The notes under the pieces are model-generated. The model ran no database searches, was not told the origin of the DNA, and saw only the letters and a list, made by a program, of their open reading frames with translations. A program made the translations under genes and the position numbers. A DNA stretch of 64,000 nucleotides from Rhynchonema sp. JSB1_4 (lineage: Eukaryota; Nematoda; Chromadorea; Monhysterida; Xyalidae), in contig JASAMV010003014.1 of NCBI GenBank assembly GCA_030248065.1, positions 1-64,000 of the forward strand. The letters are read 5' to 3'. Positions 13,701 through 24,700 of this stretch are shown here, piece by piece. Position 1 is the first letter of the stretch. Each line of letters opens with the position of its first letter.

Positions 13701-14542
13701 AGAAACCCTGTCAAATGCAAAGGCCGAAGTTACATCCTGGTCTGCGATTTGACATTGTTTTACACACGACACACGCTTCCACATGTCAGCGGGAGAAATT
13801 GGGACGATAGCTGTAGTTTCTATGGTCTGATGTGCCGGCTGCTCCACACACGTTACACGATTGAAGCAGGATGCACCCTGACAGCCTACATCCACATACG
13901 ATACGGAGGAATTTTTATTGCATTCTTTGGGCTGCTGACCGGATATTGCCAAATGAGTCACACCACACCACACTGCCTTTGTTCGTTTTCAGTTGCCAGC
14001 CGTCAAACAAGCTAACAAGCTCGTTACTACCGCTTCGTTAAGATAAAAAAGTGACAAAAATAGGGTTGGTTAGAATATGCATCCCAGATACGGAACGCGC
14101 AAAGTGAGTCCGTAAAATTAACAAAAACAAACTGAAACTTCAAAACCAGTTACACATGCATGCAAACAGAAAATGTTGTAGGTTTCCCAAAAATGAGCAA
14201 AGCAAACTGAAAATTCTCTCGGTCCATCTCTGTTAGCCCACACAATACACTTGGTCAATATTTGTGGCAGCGAAACGTCAAAAACCCGTTTACAAACGCA
14301 CAGGCGAAACTAGGGCTAAAACCCAATGTCAAACTCATGCGCAAAAGCGTATAGAGTAGGTATCATGATTAAGCTGCAATTACAAGGCCGCCATGTTCAA
14401 ACATTCTTGCGATTTATTTTTGCGGCACCTTTTCCATGAAAAATGCGAAAAAATTATTAACAGTTTTTTTTCCACCAACCTGATGTATGTACACGGCGAG
14501 CAGTAGAAACTGAGTGTAGAGTTGAGAAAAGTTCACGATCAT
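4786..14542 (-). CDS. sdn-1: Syndecan (heparan sulfate proteoglycan core protein), complete
   Basis: Seven phase-compatible exons give 334 aa: 14542-14480, 9767-9606, 9005-8876, 8475-8440, 7477-7230, 6608-6419 and 4961-4786. Exon 1 encodes a signal peptide (MIVNFSQLY, then QFLLLAVYI) and ends CAG|GTTGGT. The ectodomain is acidic, with Ser-Gly glycosaminoglycan sites ([33 protein letters not shown]) and a Thr-rich stretch. Residues 273-301 ([18 protein letters not shown], then LVMF) form the transmembrane helix with its GxxxG face. The cytoplasmic tail has the conserved C1 region [16 protein letters not shown] and ends in the PDZ-binding EFYA, a syndecan hallmark. In worms this proteoglycan guides neurons and supports growth-factor signalling. 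The 4.7-kb first intron and the others are filled with MITEs. Exon 2 (9767-9606) is the least certain, since its acceptor is the weaker AATTTTAG. Confidence 0.93.
7545..7638 (+). repeat. Dispersed ~95-bp repeat with ATGTTTCGTGAC end (second copy ~6222-6318)
   Basis: Two copies lie in neighbouring syndecan introns. Both run from GGAACAGT-type starts through ACATT-CACAGAAAC to GAAATGTTTCGTGAC and GCGTAAA. Each ends with a one-base variant (ATGTTTCG) of the window-wide ATGTTTCA word. No terminal repeats were identified. Confidence 0.5.
7898..8239. mobile_element. hAT-type MITE, 'GCTAGCTAGC' family, copy 1
   Basis: The terminal inverted repeats are CAGTGATGTAGTTGG and CCACATCATCACTG. They are flanked by a perfect 8-bp duplication, CCTCAAGG (7890-7897 and 8240-8247), which is diagnostic of hAT transposition. 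Both arms carry the word AGAAAGCTAGCTAG with poly-G runs. The core contains AAAATGGTCATTTTGG. There is no coding capacity. The element lies in syndecan intron 4, and a sister copy is at 25878-26225. Confidence 0.9.
9929..10368. mobile_element. hAT-type MITE, 'ATACCTACTGTACC' family
   Basis: The ends are CAGTGTTGGAGGT and ACCTCCAACACTG, with a perfect 8-bp duplication CTGTGGTG (9921-9928, 10369-10376). The word GGGGATACCTACTGTACC is repeated about twice in the left arm and four times in the right, always in the same orientation. The core holds the hairpin GCGCGCGTAGCGCGCG (10117-10132) and CCATTTTGG-type sequence. The element lies in syndecan intron 1. Confidence 0.9.
10647..11041. mobile_element. 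hAT-type MITE, 'GGTATCCGG' family
   Basis: The ends are CAGTGGTGTCGTT and AACGACACCACTG. The target duplication is ACTACAAG/ACTAGAAG, 7 of 8 matching. The arms repeat GTATCCGG; the core is TTGCTAGCGCAAGCATAACC with CATTTTACCTCCAAAATG. It is the reverse-orientation relative of 42771-43197. The element lies in syndecan intron 1. Confidence 0.87.
12056..12072. repeat. TG microsatellite
   Basis: A short (TG)n run in syndecan intron 1. Apart from the MITEs, the rest of that intron (11050-14479) shows no exon or element I can support. Confidence 0.8.
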
Positions 14543-16931
14543 GTTGCTGTTTGGCAGATGATTGACGTTGAGCCGAATCGCTTGATAAACTTCCAAATCC
14601 GGTCGCAGATCGTGACTTTGCTAATGCCTGTTAAGGTCCTGATCGGAAGAAGACCGCGAATCCGATCAATTTAATTAATTTAAGGCGATTGTTGTCGATA
14701 AAGCGTCCGTCCTGTCGGTGACGGAATGTCGTCCAGAAATCAATGATCCAACAATCAAACCAGGGCGATCAGCCGATTTATGTGATGTCCCTCATTTTAT
14801 ATGTCGGCGGTGAAACATCAAGTCAGCTCTCTGGATGAACCCAGCATTTTCGCCGGGTGTTGGTGGACGGTGGGTTATCTGAATAAAAAAAACAAGGAAG
14901 CGAAAAGAACGGATGGGGCTACGGCTGCAAAAGATCAAAAGACGTTTTTGCAACAGTGGGAGCAGGAGCACCCGGGCTTTTTCGCCAGGCTTTCTTCCAT
15001 GTTTTGAAGCAATTTTTGGTGACGACATGACGAGAAAAAACAAAAAAACAAAAGAACGAAGAAACCTGTTTTTTTTCGAGGTGAGGAAAAATACGTTGCG
15101 CAAACACCCAAGAATGGTCATTTTAGGCCAATTTTCGGCCAAAATGTCAAAAAGTACCTATTTTTAGGCCAATTTTGCAGTAAAATTGCATGCAAAAAAA
15201 CGACCTTTTTTTCGCCTTTTGACGGACCATAGGGGTATCTTGGGTAGCCTCTGGGGGGTATCTCGAGTAACTCCGAAACCTTCCCCCCCTAGGGTATCTT
15301 GGATCGATTGGCCTGCCACCACACTGCATACCACTATATTGTGGTATGGTGAAGTTTGGGGGTGGGGTTCTATTGATGGGGGGTCAATTAATGGGGGGTT
15401 CTATTTTTGATTTCGAGCCATTTGGGTGGGGTTCAATTAATGGGGGGGTCAATTAATGGGGGTTCTATTTCCGACAATACGGTAACACGGGCTCGGGCCG
15501 GCCCGACTGCGACCTCTGGTCCAAAATCCCGATCCTAATATCTGGCTCAAATTTCAAGCCGGCACCCCGGCCCGAGGCTTCTGAACACAGGTCGCAATCG
15601 GGCCGGCCCGAGCCGGGCCGCGATTTTGGGCTTTGGCTCGGGCCGGGCCAGGCCAGAGATTTGGAGGGTCGGGCCGGGCTGGGCCGGGCACCCCGGCCAG
15701 AAGCGTCTGCGGTGACAAATTTTACTAAAAAAGTAGGGATTTTTTGTTAAACATACTAAAATGTCTGACGGATTCGGCAAGTAAGTGATCAGTATTGTCT
15801 ATCTAATCTAGACTTTTTCATGGAAAACAATAAATTTTCAACAAAAAAACAGTTTAAAAATATGACAAAAATTGGGTCACAATCTGAGCCAAAAATTCGG
15901 GCCGGGCCGGGCTTACTGTCATAAAGAACCGTTCTTTATTTTTTGTGAAAAAAACGGTTTTTTTGAAAAAAAGTTTTTTCCAAAAAATATTTTTCCAGTA
16001 CTTAAGATAAGAACGTAATTTCGAAAAATATAATAATTTCAGGGCAAAATTTGATCGAAGTGACGAGCGTGTTCTTGAAGAGTGTTGAAGTCAATCGAAA
16101 ACACCTGGTTTACTCGCTTTTTTGGCCGATTTTGGGTCGGTTAATTTTCGTGCTCGAGCCAATTTTTCACCAAAATCGAAAAACTCATCAGTTTTGCATT
16201 ACAATTTTTGGCAAAATTGGAATAAAGTACCGATATTTTTCCGATCAAAAACCGAAAAGGTACCCACGGACAAATAAATGGAAAAGTATTCGTGTCTCGA
16301 AAAAAACGTTTTTTATCGGGTTTAGAAAAATTGGTTGGAAAAATACCGTATTCCCTAAAATAGAGCCCCCCCAAATACAGCCCCCCCCCTAAACGGGGTC
16401 AGTGAAAAAATAGAGCCCCCCAAAAATACAGCCCCCCCAACTTGGAATTCCGCGCTTGGGGGTGTAAAGTCAAGTTCTTGTGTACGACACATTATGCACA
16501 ACGTTTGTGGTTGAGTATATGATGACGTAAAGCCTTTTATGGAAGATCTGCAGTGATCTGCACCTAAAAACACTCAATAATGACCAGTAACACCCTGACA
16601 GAACTCCATTTGAGGGGCATTTTTGGTAACATTTTTTTGAGATTTTGGGCAGCGAAAAAATACAGCCCCCCAAAAATAGAGCCCCCAAAAATACAGCCCC
16701 CCTTAAAAGGGGTCAGGGAAAAAATACAGCCCCCTTGTATTTTAGGTTTTACGGTAAGTTTAGAAAAATTGCAAAAATTGTGACCAAAATCGGGTAAAAA
16801 TGTGACCCAAAAAATTCGGGCCGGGCCGCGATTTTGGACTTAGAAACCGGGTCGGGCCGAGCCGGAGTTTTGGCCAGTCGGGCCAGGCCGGGGCTGAGGA
16901 CGAGGACGGACGAGGTTACCTTGCCCCAAAA

Positions 16932-17860
16932 CAGTGTAGTACTTGGTCAGGGCAGTGCTGTGGGTGGGGGGGGGGGGGGGGGGGGTCCCTCCCCCCCAAT
17001 GGTACCCTACCCGCCCCGGCCTGGTACGCTACCCCCCTACCCGCCCCGCTCTGGTACCCTACCCCCCTACCCGCCCCGCCCTGGTACCCTACCCGCCCCG
17101 ATTTTTACCCCCAAAATGCCCATTTTTCGGTCAAAAATGCCCAAATTTCGACCGAAAACCCTAAAAAGTGCAAAAAATTTCGCGCTGCGCGCGATATATG
17201 TACTTTTTAGTACATAAAAACAGGCACGCGAAAAAACTTGTGTTGTACCCTACCCGCCCCGAAAAATCTTCCCCCCCCCTCCCCCCCCCAAACCGGATTT
17301 CCCCCCCCCCAAGATCCCAGGTACACTACCCCCCTACCCGCCCCGATTTTTTCCACCTATGTACCCTACCCGCCCCGCAAAAGTAGCCACAGCACTGGGT
17401 CAGGGTGTTGACGATAGATAGATTGGGACCCGAAATGTGTTGACGATATATAGATGACCCAAGTCCGAAATCTGGGGGGGGGGTCGACCCAAACTTGTTG
17501 ACGATAGATAGATGGTGGGGGGGGGGGTCGCCAAAAATCAAGGTATAGTATAGTGCACTAACTAGGTAATAATGTGTAAATATTAATGAAAATGTACTTA
17601 GATGTACTAAATCCGCGCGTAGCGCGCGATTTTTTGCCTATTTGGGACAAAAAATACCGATTTTGAGCCATTTTGAGGCAAAAATGCCCATTTTGGGGTC
17701 CAAATGTGTTGACGATAGATAGATTGTTCCCAGAATTTGTTGACGATAGATAGATTTGCCCATAAGTGTTGACGATAGATAGATGAAATCAAAAAGTGTT
17801 GACGATAGATAGATGAATTTGGGGGGGACCCCCCCCCACCCCCCCCCAAGTACTACCCTG
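16932..17860. mobile_element. hAT-type MITE, 'TGTTGACGATAGATAGAT' family, with a second hAT nested inside
   Basis: The ends are CAGTGTAGTACTTGG and CCAAGTACTACCCTG, with a perfect 8-bp duplication CCCCAAAA (16924-16931, 17861-17868). The word TGTTGACGATAGATAGAT (with minor variants) occurs three times left and four times right of the core, in one orientation. The core is CCGCGCGTAGCGCGCGATTT (17612-17631). The element at 16953-17397 inserted 21 bp inside its left end. Confidence 0.9.
16953..17397. mobile_element. hAT-type MITE, 'TACCCTACCCGCCCCG' family (nested)
   Basis: The ends are CAGTGCTGTGGG and CCACAGCACTG, with a perfect 8-bp duplication GGTCAGGG (16945-16952, 17398-17405) made within the outer element. 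TACCCTACCCGCCCCG words lie on both sides of a core with CGCGCTGCGCGCG (17181-17193). This gives a clear relative age: younger than the surrounding element. Confidence 0.9.
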
Positions 17861-17892
17861 CCCCAAAATCTCTGACACAAAAATAACGTCGG

Positions 17893-18150
17893 GAAGACTG
17901 CTTATAAATAAAACGGATAAAGCTGATAAACCTGATAAACCCGACTCCCTTGCGCTGGGGGGAAGACTGATTACAAATAACCCGGATAAAGCTGATAAAC
18001 CTGATAAAGCTGATAAACCCGACTCAGCTGCGCTGGGGGGAAGACTGATTATAAATAACCCGGATAAAGCTGATAAACCTGATAAACCCGACTCAGCTGC
18101 GCTGGGGGGAAGACTGATTACAGATTGAAAAATAAAACGGATAAACCCGA
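17893..18150 (+). repeat. ~85-bp tandem array (GATAAA...GGGGGGAAGACTGATTA)
   Basis: There are three imperfect units of GGATAAAGCTGATAAACC, then CCCGACTCAGCTGCGCTGG, then GGGGAAGACTGATTA. A related set in the opposite orientation (GTAATCAGTCTTCCCCCCAG) lies at 18485-18680, so the two may be the arms of one disrupted element. I could not define its ends. Confidence 0.7.
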
Positions 18151-18221
18151 ATCGGTTGTGGGACAGTTCGTTCCCAGTGATCTGGTCCGGATGCAACTGT
18201 TTTGGAGTTGGAACGACAGCG

Positions 18222-18376
18222 CGTAATGTTTCACGTCAGTGATTGCCTCGCTGTTTTGCAGGCCTGAGATGTTTCATTTGACTCAGGCTGGACGGAGCCT
18301 AAGCCTAAGCTGTAGCCAAGTCAAGTGAAACATCACAGACACTACAAACTTGAGATAGTCAATGACGTGAAACATT
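18222..18376. repeat. Nested palindrome with four ATGTTTCA motifs
   Basis: The outer arms AATGTTTCACGTCA (18225) and TGACGTGAAACATT (18363) are inverted copies. The inner pair GATGTTTCATTTGACT and AAGTCAAGTGAAACATC is also inverted. The centre contains GCCTAAGCCTAAGC, a telomere-like run. The four motifs lie at 18226, 18269, 18326 and 18368. Confidence 0.75.
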
Positions 18377-18754
18377 AGTGACCAACTGCTATTTACTGCT
18401 GCATTCAAATGGGACCAGACCCCAACACCAGCTCGTGCTTCAAGCCACGCCGGCCATACGCCCGTTCCGCGTACCTAATTCAGTCAGCGTAATCAGTCTT
18501 CCCCCCAGCTGCCCAACCCAGGAAGGCTGATTATATGCATGCTACAGCATGCGTAATCAGCCTTCCTGAGATTGGGCCTTGGGGGGAAGGCTGATTATGG
18601 CTTCGTTTAATTTGTAATCAGTCTTCCCCCCAGAGCCTCTGCAGGGTGTACTGATTACAATGGTAATCAGTCTTCCATCAAATTTGATTTAGCGGACGAG
18701 CGGAAAGCGGAGGATTGCAGAAATGAAAGAGAAAAATAGTCGGTGCGGTGACAC

Positions 18755-21700
18755 ATGGATGCGCCGGACCACGAAGAAGCTCTTCTGTCGGAACAACGGT
18801 ACGGAACTATCGACAATCTTTCGAACAAACAAGACTTAATTAACCCAGCTTCTCTTGATGAAAGCAGGTTTCACTGTGGACTCAGGCCTCCGGAAACGCT
18901 TCGCTTTATTTACACTGACATTGGCAGCACAGCAACCAGAATGCAACTTGCATGATCATCCATTGTGAAAAGGGCCTGCAGCTAGTGATGGGCTCGCGCC
19001 TGAAATTTCGCTCTTCGCTCTTCGCGCCCGGAGCGAAGAGCGAGCGAAAGCAAATTTCAATTTCGCGCTTGGGCGCGAAGAGCGAGCTAAACTTTTTTAC
19101 AAATTTCGCTCTTTGATACTGTGAATAGCAACAGGCCAGAATTTTTGCTTTCATCAAAGAAGGAGTGCAGAACAGTTATTGGTCTCACACTGAGTCGCAC
19201 AGTGGGCGAGTCACACTGCCCAGACCATGCATGAGTGCTCTGTTTCCAATATCGCATCGGAATGGTAAATAAAATACCTTTATGTTCCGTTTACTTCAAT
19301 TTTGATCATTGAATTTTGAACCAGACATTGATATTGACGCACACTGATACACTTACAACTTACAAGCACCTGATTATGTCCGTGCCACACTACAATACAA
19401 CAAAAAATAGAACAGGGCAAAACTGATGAACAACAGAACAGAACAACTCACTAACTATATATAGAATTTCGCTTTCTTTCGATTCGAATTTCGACGAATT
19501 GTTCCAGCGTGACAAGCAGAGCATGAAACATTTAGCAGACACGCTGGAACAATTCGTTGAAATTCGAAATATAAAGAAAAGCGAAATTCTATAGTTAGTG
19601 AGTTTCAAAAATCGTGCGAAACATTCCGTCGCCTTGAGAGCTTTTTGATCAGGCAATGTGCCTGAATGCGCAGGTAGAAATTCGGCCGGTCCGCGCCGAG
19701 TTTTGTTCCCTGTGGCTTGTCTTAAACGGAATCTTTTGGGTACATGTTTGAGAGTTTATACCAAATGATTTGACTTTTGTGATACCCACATTGCTGTCTA
19801 AACACTTGTAAAACTTAAAAAGCGATTGGGAATGTGCAATTCCCATTTAACAACGATGGACACTTTTTCTGACGCACAATGGTAATAATTCGTTCAGCGA
19901 TCATGCAGCTTGAAAGAAAACTGTCAGGCGTTAAAGCGGGAAACCCTATATCTCATGCTTGCTTTTTTACTACGCAGTTAGACTGTTTATGTCCAACGGT
20001 CACAAAAACAACGATCAAACGAGATAAACCACGTTAAAACTGTCAGAATTTAGCTTTGAAAAGTTGCTTTCAGGAACAAACGCGAGCTTGTGCCGACTTA
20101 CGCTCACCCTTTTGATCATGAAAGGCAGTGAGACTGAGACAAGAACCAGCTCGCTGACAGATGAAACCTTTGTGAAACATTTCACACGTGGCTGTTGGTT
20201 GACGAGCTGGTTGGATTCCCTACTAAATGTTCTGCCGTTGCCTGATCAAAAGGGGCAGCGTAAGTCGGCACAAGCTCGAGTTTGTTCCCGAAAGCAAATT
20301 TTTAAAAATTAATTCTCACAATTTAAACGCATTTCATATTGTTTGAACGATGTTTTTGTGATCACTCATCGTATATAGTCACATTTTATTGCGAAAGGCC
20401 GGATTCTGAGAGCATGCAATATCCGGTTGCCCGGTTTAAACAGCGATTCGCAGGTCGATACCGCCTGGACCGCCTGTTAGTGAAACCACGGCGTTCACCT
20501 GGATCCCACGTGTGCAGACGACAAGCGGATCGGTTTCAATTAGACGAGCGGAGGAATATTGATTCCACACTGGTCTTCATTCCGAGAGTCCATTTCCTGG
20601 ATGATGATATGATCCAAAATGAGTGACTTCGTTCACAAAGTTACACACAGCGTCATCAAAACGTCCATCAATCATAATGATTCTGTTGTCAGTTTTATAA
20701 CGAGTAATGTCATGCTCTGTGTCCTTTTATTTCGTTGGGGTCCCATGAACGGCTGGGCGTTTGCCTTCCAAAATAAAAAATTTCGGATATTCAAGGGGGG
20801 TTGTCCGAAAAACATGTTTTTGTAGGACGACAACTGAGCAAAATGGCTGTTTGAGGGGTAAAAGTTGGTTATTTTAGGGTTATGCTTGCGCGAGGAAGCG
20901 ATTTTTAGCATTTTCTAGGTAAATATAGTCGATTTTTATTGTGTTCGAGAAGTTTTTATGGTCAGAAACTGAAGAAAAGGCATGATACCGGATACCCCGG
21001 GGTGAAAAAAACGAAGTACCGTATGGTTGAGGGGTAACTCCCCCCAAACAACACCACCGATCCGAGAGCGGCTTCTAGCCAGATGGAATGAAACGAACCG
21101 AACTTCATCGAGTGGAGGAGGATGTGTCATGTCCCACAGCCGGAACTTTCGATAACAAGAAAGAGGTGATCTCGTCTGTCGAATAGACACCACCTAACCC
21201 ATCGACGTGCGCAACGAGCAGAACCGGTGTCATGCGTATGTGCACTGCGGCGTTCTGTGTATTGAGCAGGTGTGTTGGGTTTACAAGTGATTCTGAAGCA
21301 GACCGAGCTCCGTAGCTCAGTTGGTATCGACAGGGCAACTGGCTGTGCAGGCTTGGTGGCTGGGAGGTCTGAAGTTCGAGTCCAGTGGAGCCTGCGTTTG
21401 ATGTGGCACATCACATGTGCAGAGATGGAATGACATGGATGCCTTTTGTGTTGCGAATGTTGAATGCGCAGAAGCCGATGCAGCGTAGTGATTTGGCATA
21501 TTTGTATGGCACTCATTTGATTGCTTATCCGTGATTTGATGCCATCCATCGGTCACATCACCGTTTCAAAACCATTTCGTTGATTTTCGTTTCACGTAAT
21601 GAAAGAGAAAAACGAACAAGAAGTCAAGGAAAGAACAAAAACTTCGCCTTCGCCGTAACGATCGTGTTTCTTTCGTTTCGTTGCTGATTTCGTGTTTGAC

Positions 21701-24700
21701 AGGAAGTTCTCAAAAAGACAAAAAAGCACAGTGCTTTTTTGGTTTTTTGGACTGAGCGGAGAAACCAAAGGGAACGAGAAGGAAACCTTCGCTTTCCGTT
21801 CTCTGGCCGACTGTTTGCTGACCGAGATTTTTTAGCGGTTTGCGCAGAATGTCTTCAAGTTTCCTGTTGCCGTCCGAAAACGACAATAGTCGACCGCATG
21901 CATCATGTGGCGTAAGTTCGAAAGCTGCACAAATCTCTGGTGGTCAAATTTTTTTATAAACATGCGGTGCCTGCGTGCAACACAGTTGCGCTGTGCGGGC
22001 GCAAGGCAAAAAAAAACAGGAGAATGCAGCTGAACTTTTCATTTTTGTTGTGTATGGTACGTGGGCCCAAAAACCGCAACTACTTCCAGTTATATGGGTA
22101 CAAAACCTTCGCAACAATCACTAGTTTTCTTAGATGCATCCGTCCATCCATTAAAAGTTTAATTTTCCAGGGCGACCCCGCGGGGCCTGCCGCCGCGGCT
22201 GCTGGTGATGATGATGTCACCAAGACGACCACGAATGGCGTTGTTTCGTGCGCCGATCTGTTCGGTGACATGGACGGGCTGTCGGAGCGCTCGAGCGACG
22301 AGAACGAGGAGACAGACGACGAGCTGGAGCAATTGCTCGAGTCGCAGCTCGCGTCCGATTCCAGACAGGGAGCTGGATCTGAGGATGGAGACGAAGAAGA
22401 CAGTCAGATTCAGGTTTGTCGTCATGGTTTTGACCAGTTCGGATGAATGTTTGTTTTGTATGTCATATATGTTTTTGTCTTTTGATAACAATAATAATTT
22501 ATTTTTGCAGGGCGAAGCCACGTTGCCGTCAGGGTCACCTACTTATCAAATCGACCCGTCAGACAGCGATGTTCCCAGTCTGAAGCCGGATGACTATTTG
22601 TGTTAGTAAACTCTCTCCTCGCGTCAAATTTTTTGTTCTTATCACAAATAACCTATTTGTGAAAATAACTATTTAATAAAAAAACTTGCGATTGTTTCAG
22701 ATTGCGAGCAATGCACGGCTTGGGTCGAAAACACGTGCATCGATCACGATCAACTGTTTGTCGAGAACTCGACCGTCAGTTTTCTCGAATGTTCAAGTTT
22801 TTATGCTTTGTGCTCTTTTTTTAAAAAGAAAACAACAAAACATTTTTCAGGACGATCCGCGCGGCCTGCCGTCTTCTCTGCGCATCAATCCAGCCAACGG
22901 CGGTATCTTTACGGTTTCGTCAATTGATCGCGGCACCCTTTTTGGTCCGCTCGAGGCGCCGCACCAAACTGATGTCGAGGGAAAATCAATTCAAACAATC
23001 AACTATTTGTGGGAGGTGGGTGAGGGAAGTACAAATCGCCTGCAGTTTTATGATGTCAGTTTGTTGTCCCTGTAGCATGTGAAACAACATCACACCGTGT
23101 TCAACAGACCCTAATCCGAATTTGTGCATTAAAAGAGTCACGATTTTTTTCAATCAGTAGCCTGTCAGTCAGTCAATAGCGACGGCAGATTTTAAGGTTT
23201 TTTTAGAATGACGAGGTGAACTAATTGTCGTCAAATCATTTGTGACATATCGGAAAACGAAAGTTCTAAGTAACACTACGCCGATTCGCAGGTGGAAGAT
23301 AGTGAAACATTCATAAAGGCAGTCTACGGGACGTTGTCACTCAGCCCCCGAACACTGCATTCTGCTTCCCAAATCGCAGCTCATGTTTCACGCATGAATG
23401 ACCTCTCAGAATGGTGTCACTATGCACTGCACTATCATCTGTTGATGCGTTCCCACCCACCTCAGAATGGTATAAATCGGTATCTTTCACACCAAATAGG
23501 CGAAAAATCGCGCGGCACATGCGAAATTAGCGTTGCAAAGTACATTTTCATCAATAATTGGGTGGGGTCAAAAATCCCGAAAAATAAAAATCCCGAAAAA
23601 AATCCCAAAAAATGAAATGGAGGAGAAATACAAAGTTTAATGTGCAGAAAGGGGTATTCATGTAGTTGGAGGCCATAATTTGGGCACTGGATCAGTTGGG
23701 GCTCAAGGCAAAAATTTGGTCCATTTCTACACCTTTTTATTTTTCGGGATTTGCTCGGGATTTTTGCTTTTCGGAATTTTTCGTTTCGGGATTTTTTTAT
23801 CGGTTTTTTTTCGGGATTTTTGACGGCCACTCAATAATTAGACATAAACTTTTGTTCCCGGATGACTTCCCCACATATATGGTGGTAGGTTGCCGCCCCG
23901 TGTGGGTAGCTACATCGCTGTTCCACGGGTCTGAGCTTAATATGATATGACCATTACTTTTAACTTATCGGCCGACATAAATAACATACCGGCACAAAAC
24001 CCAGCGACCATGTTTCCCAGCCTGGCAAAGTTGTTTTTTTAATTGGCCTGCACCCGCCCTTGAATTTTGGTTTTGTACGGTTACTTTTTAATGATGAGAT
24101 TACCTTCCCGCCGGTGAGCTGGTATTCGAGAATACCTTCCCGCCGGTGAGCTGGTATTCGAGAAGGGCGTGAAATTGAAAGCAAAAAGGGGTGTTTGTTT
24201 TTGTCGGCTGCTTGCTAAGTATCAAACAAATGTGCCCTCCAACGTTGCCCCCTGCGCAGGTGCACCTGTACAACGGTCAGAGTCTGTACTACATCAATGA
24301 CCCACATGGGTCCAACTGGATGGCCCTTGTCCGCAGCACCACCGAGTCACTCGAACAAAACGTGTTCGCTATTCAGTTCAAAGGCAAAGTCTACTACAAG
24401 ACGCTGAGAAATGTGGGCGCAGGGGATGAACTGAAAAGTTAGTGTCGCTCGATTTGGGTATTTTTTTGATCTCGGAGTGTGCTGGGTTGCCCGACACGGT
24501 ACACGCGACACCTCGTCAATCGATAGATGAGTTAGAAACACTTAATGTTATTCCCGAATGACGTTTACCTCACAGATTTTGGCAATTGTCGGGTGTCGGT
24601 CGCCACAGTTGCTAAAATCGCCACAGTTATCACATGTTCTGACTGGATATGCTTCCCAAAATGTGAAAATCGTGCTAGTCCTGACGCTTTCTAATTTGCA

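Larger units (their letters stand above)
14543..18754. other. Intergenic nest of short elements between syndecan and the PRDM gene
   Basis: This 4.2-kb interval between two divergent genes should include both promoters, but it is mostly layered repeats. At 15230-15470 there are words GGGGTATCTTGG and GGTCAATTAATGGGG. At 15485-15700 and 16810-16890 there are CGGGCCGGGCC arms. Between those, 15919-16340 carries AAAACGGTTTTTTT words (a second copy is at 36655-37115) and 16345-16758 carries AATAGAGCCCCCC/AATACAGCCCCCC words with ends TACCGTATTCCCTAAAATA and TATTTTAGGTTTTACGGTA. Then come the nested hAT pair (16932-17860), an 85-bp tandem array and a motif-bearing palindrome. No gene was found. 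Confidence 0.6.

Noticed and set aside
16834..17217. Proline-rich protein ORF
   Set aside because: It is translation of the TACCCTACCCGCCCCG word array inside a MITE.
20339..20626. 95-residue plus-strand ORF, and a minus-strand exon reading EMDSRNEDQCGINIPPLV
   Set aside because: The plus frame has no splice context or recognisable similarity. The minus exon has a fair acceptor but no partner exon on that strand.
21307..21391. Functional tRNA gene
   Set aside because: A and B boxes and acceptor pairing exist, but the D, anticodon and T arms do not fold properly and no credible anticodon loop is present. It is called a SINE head instead.
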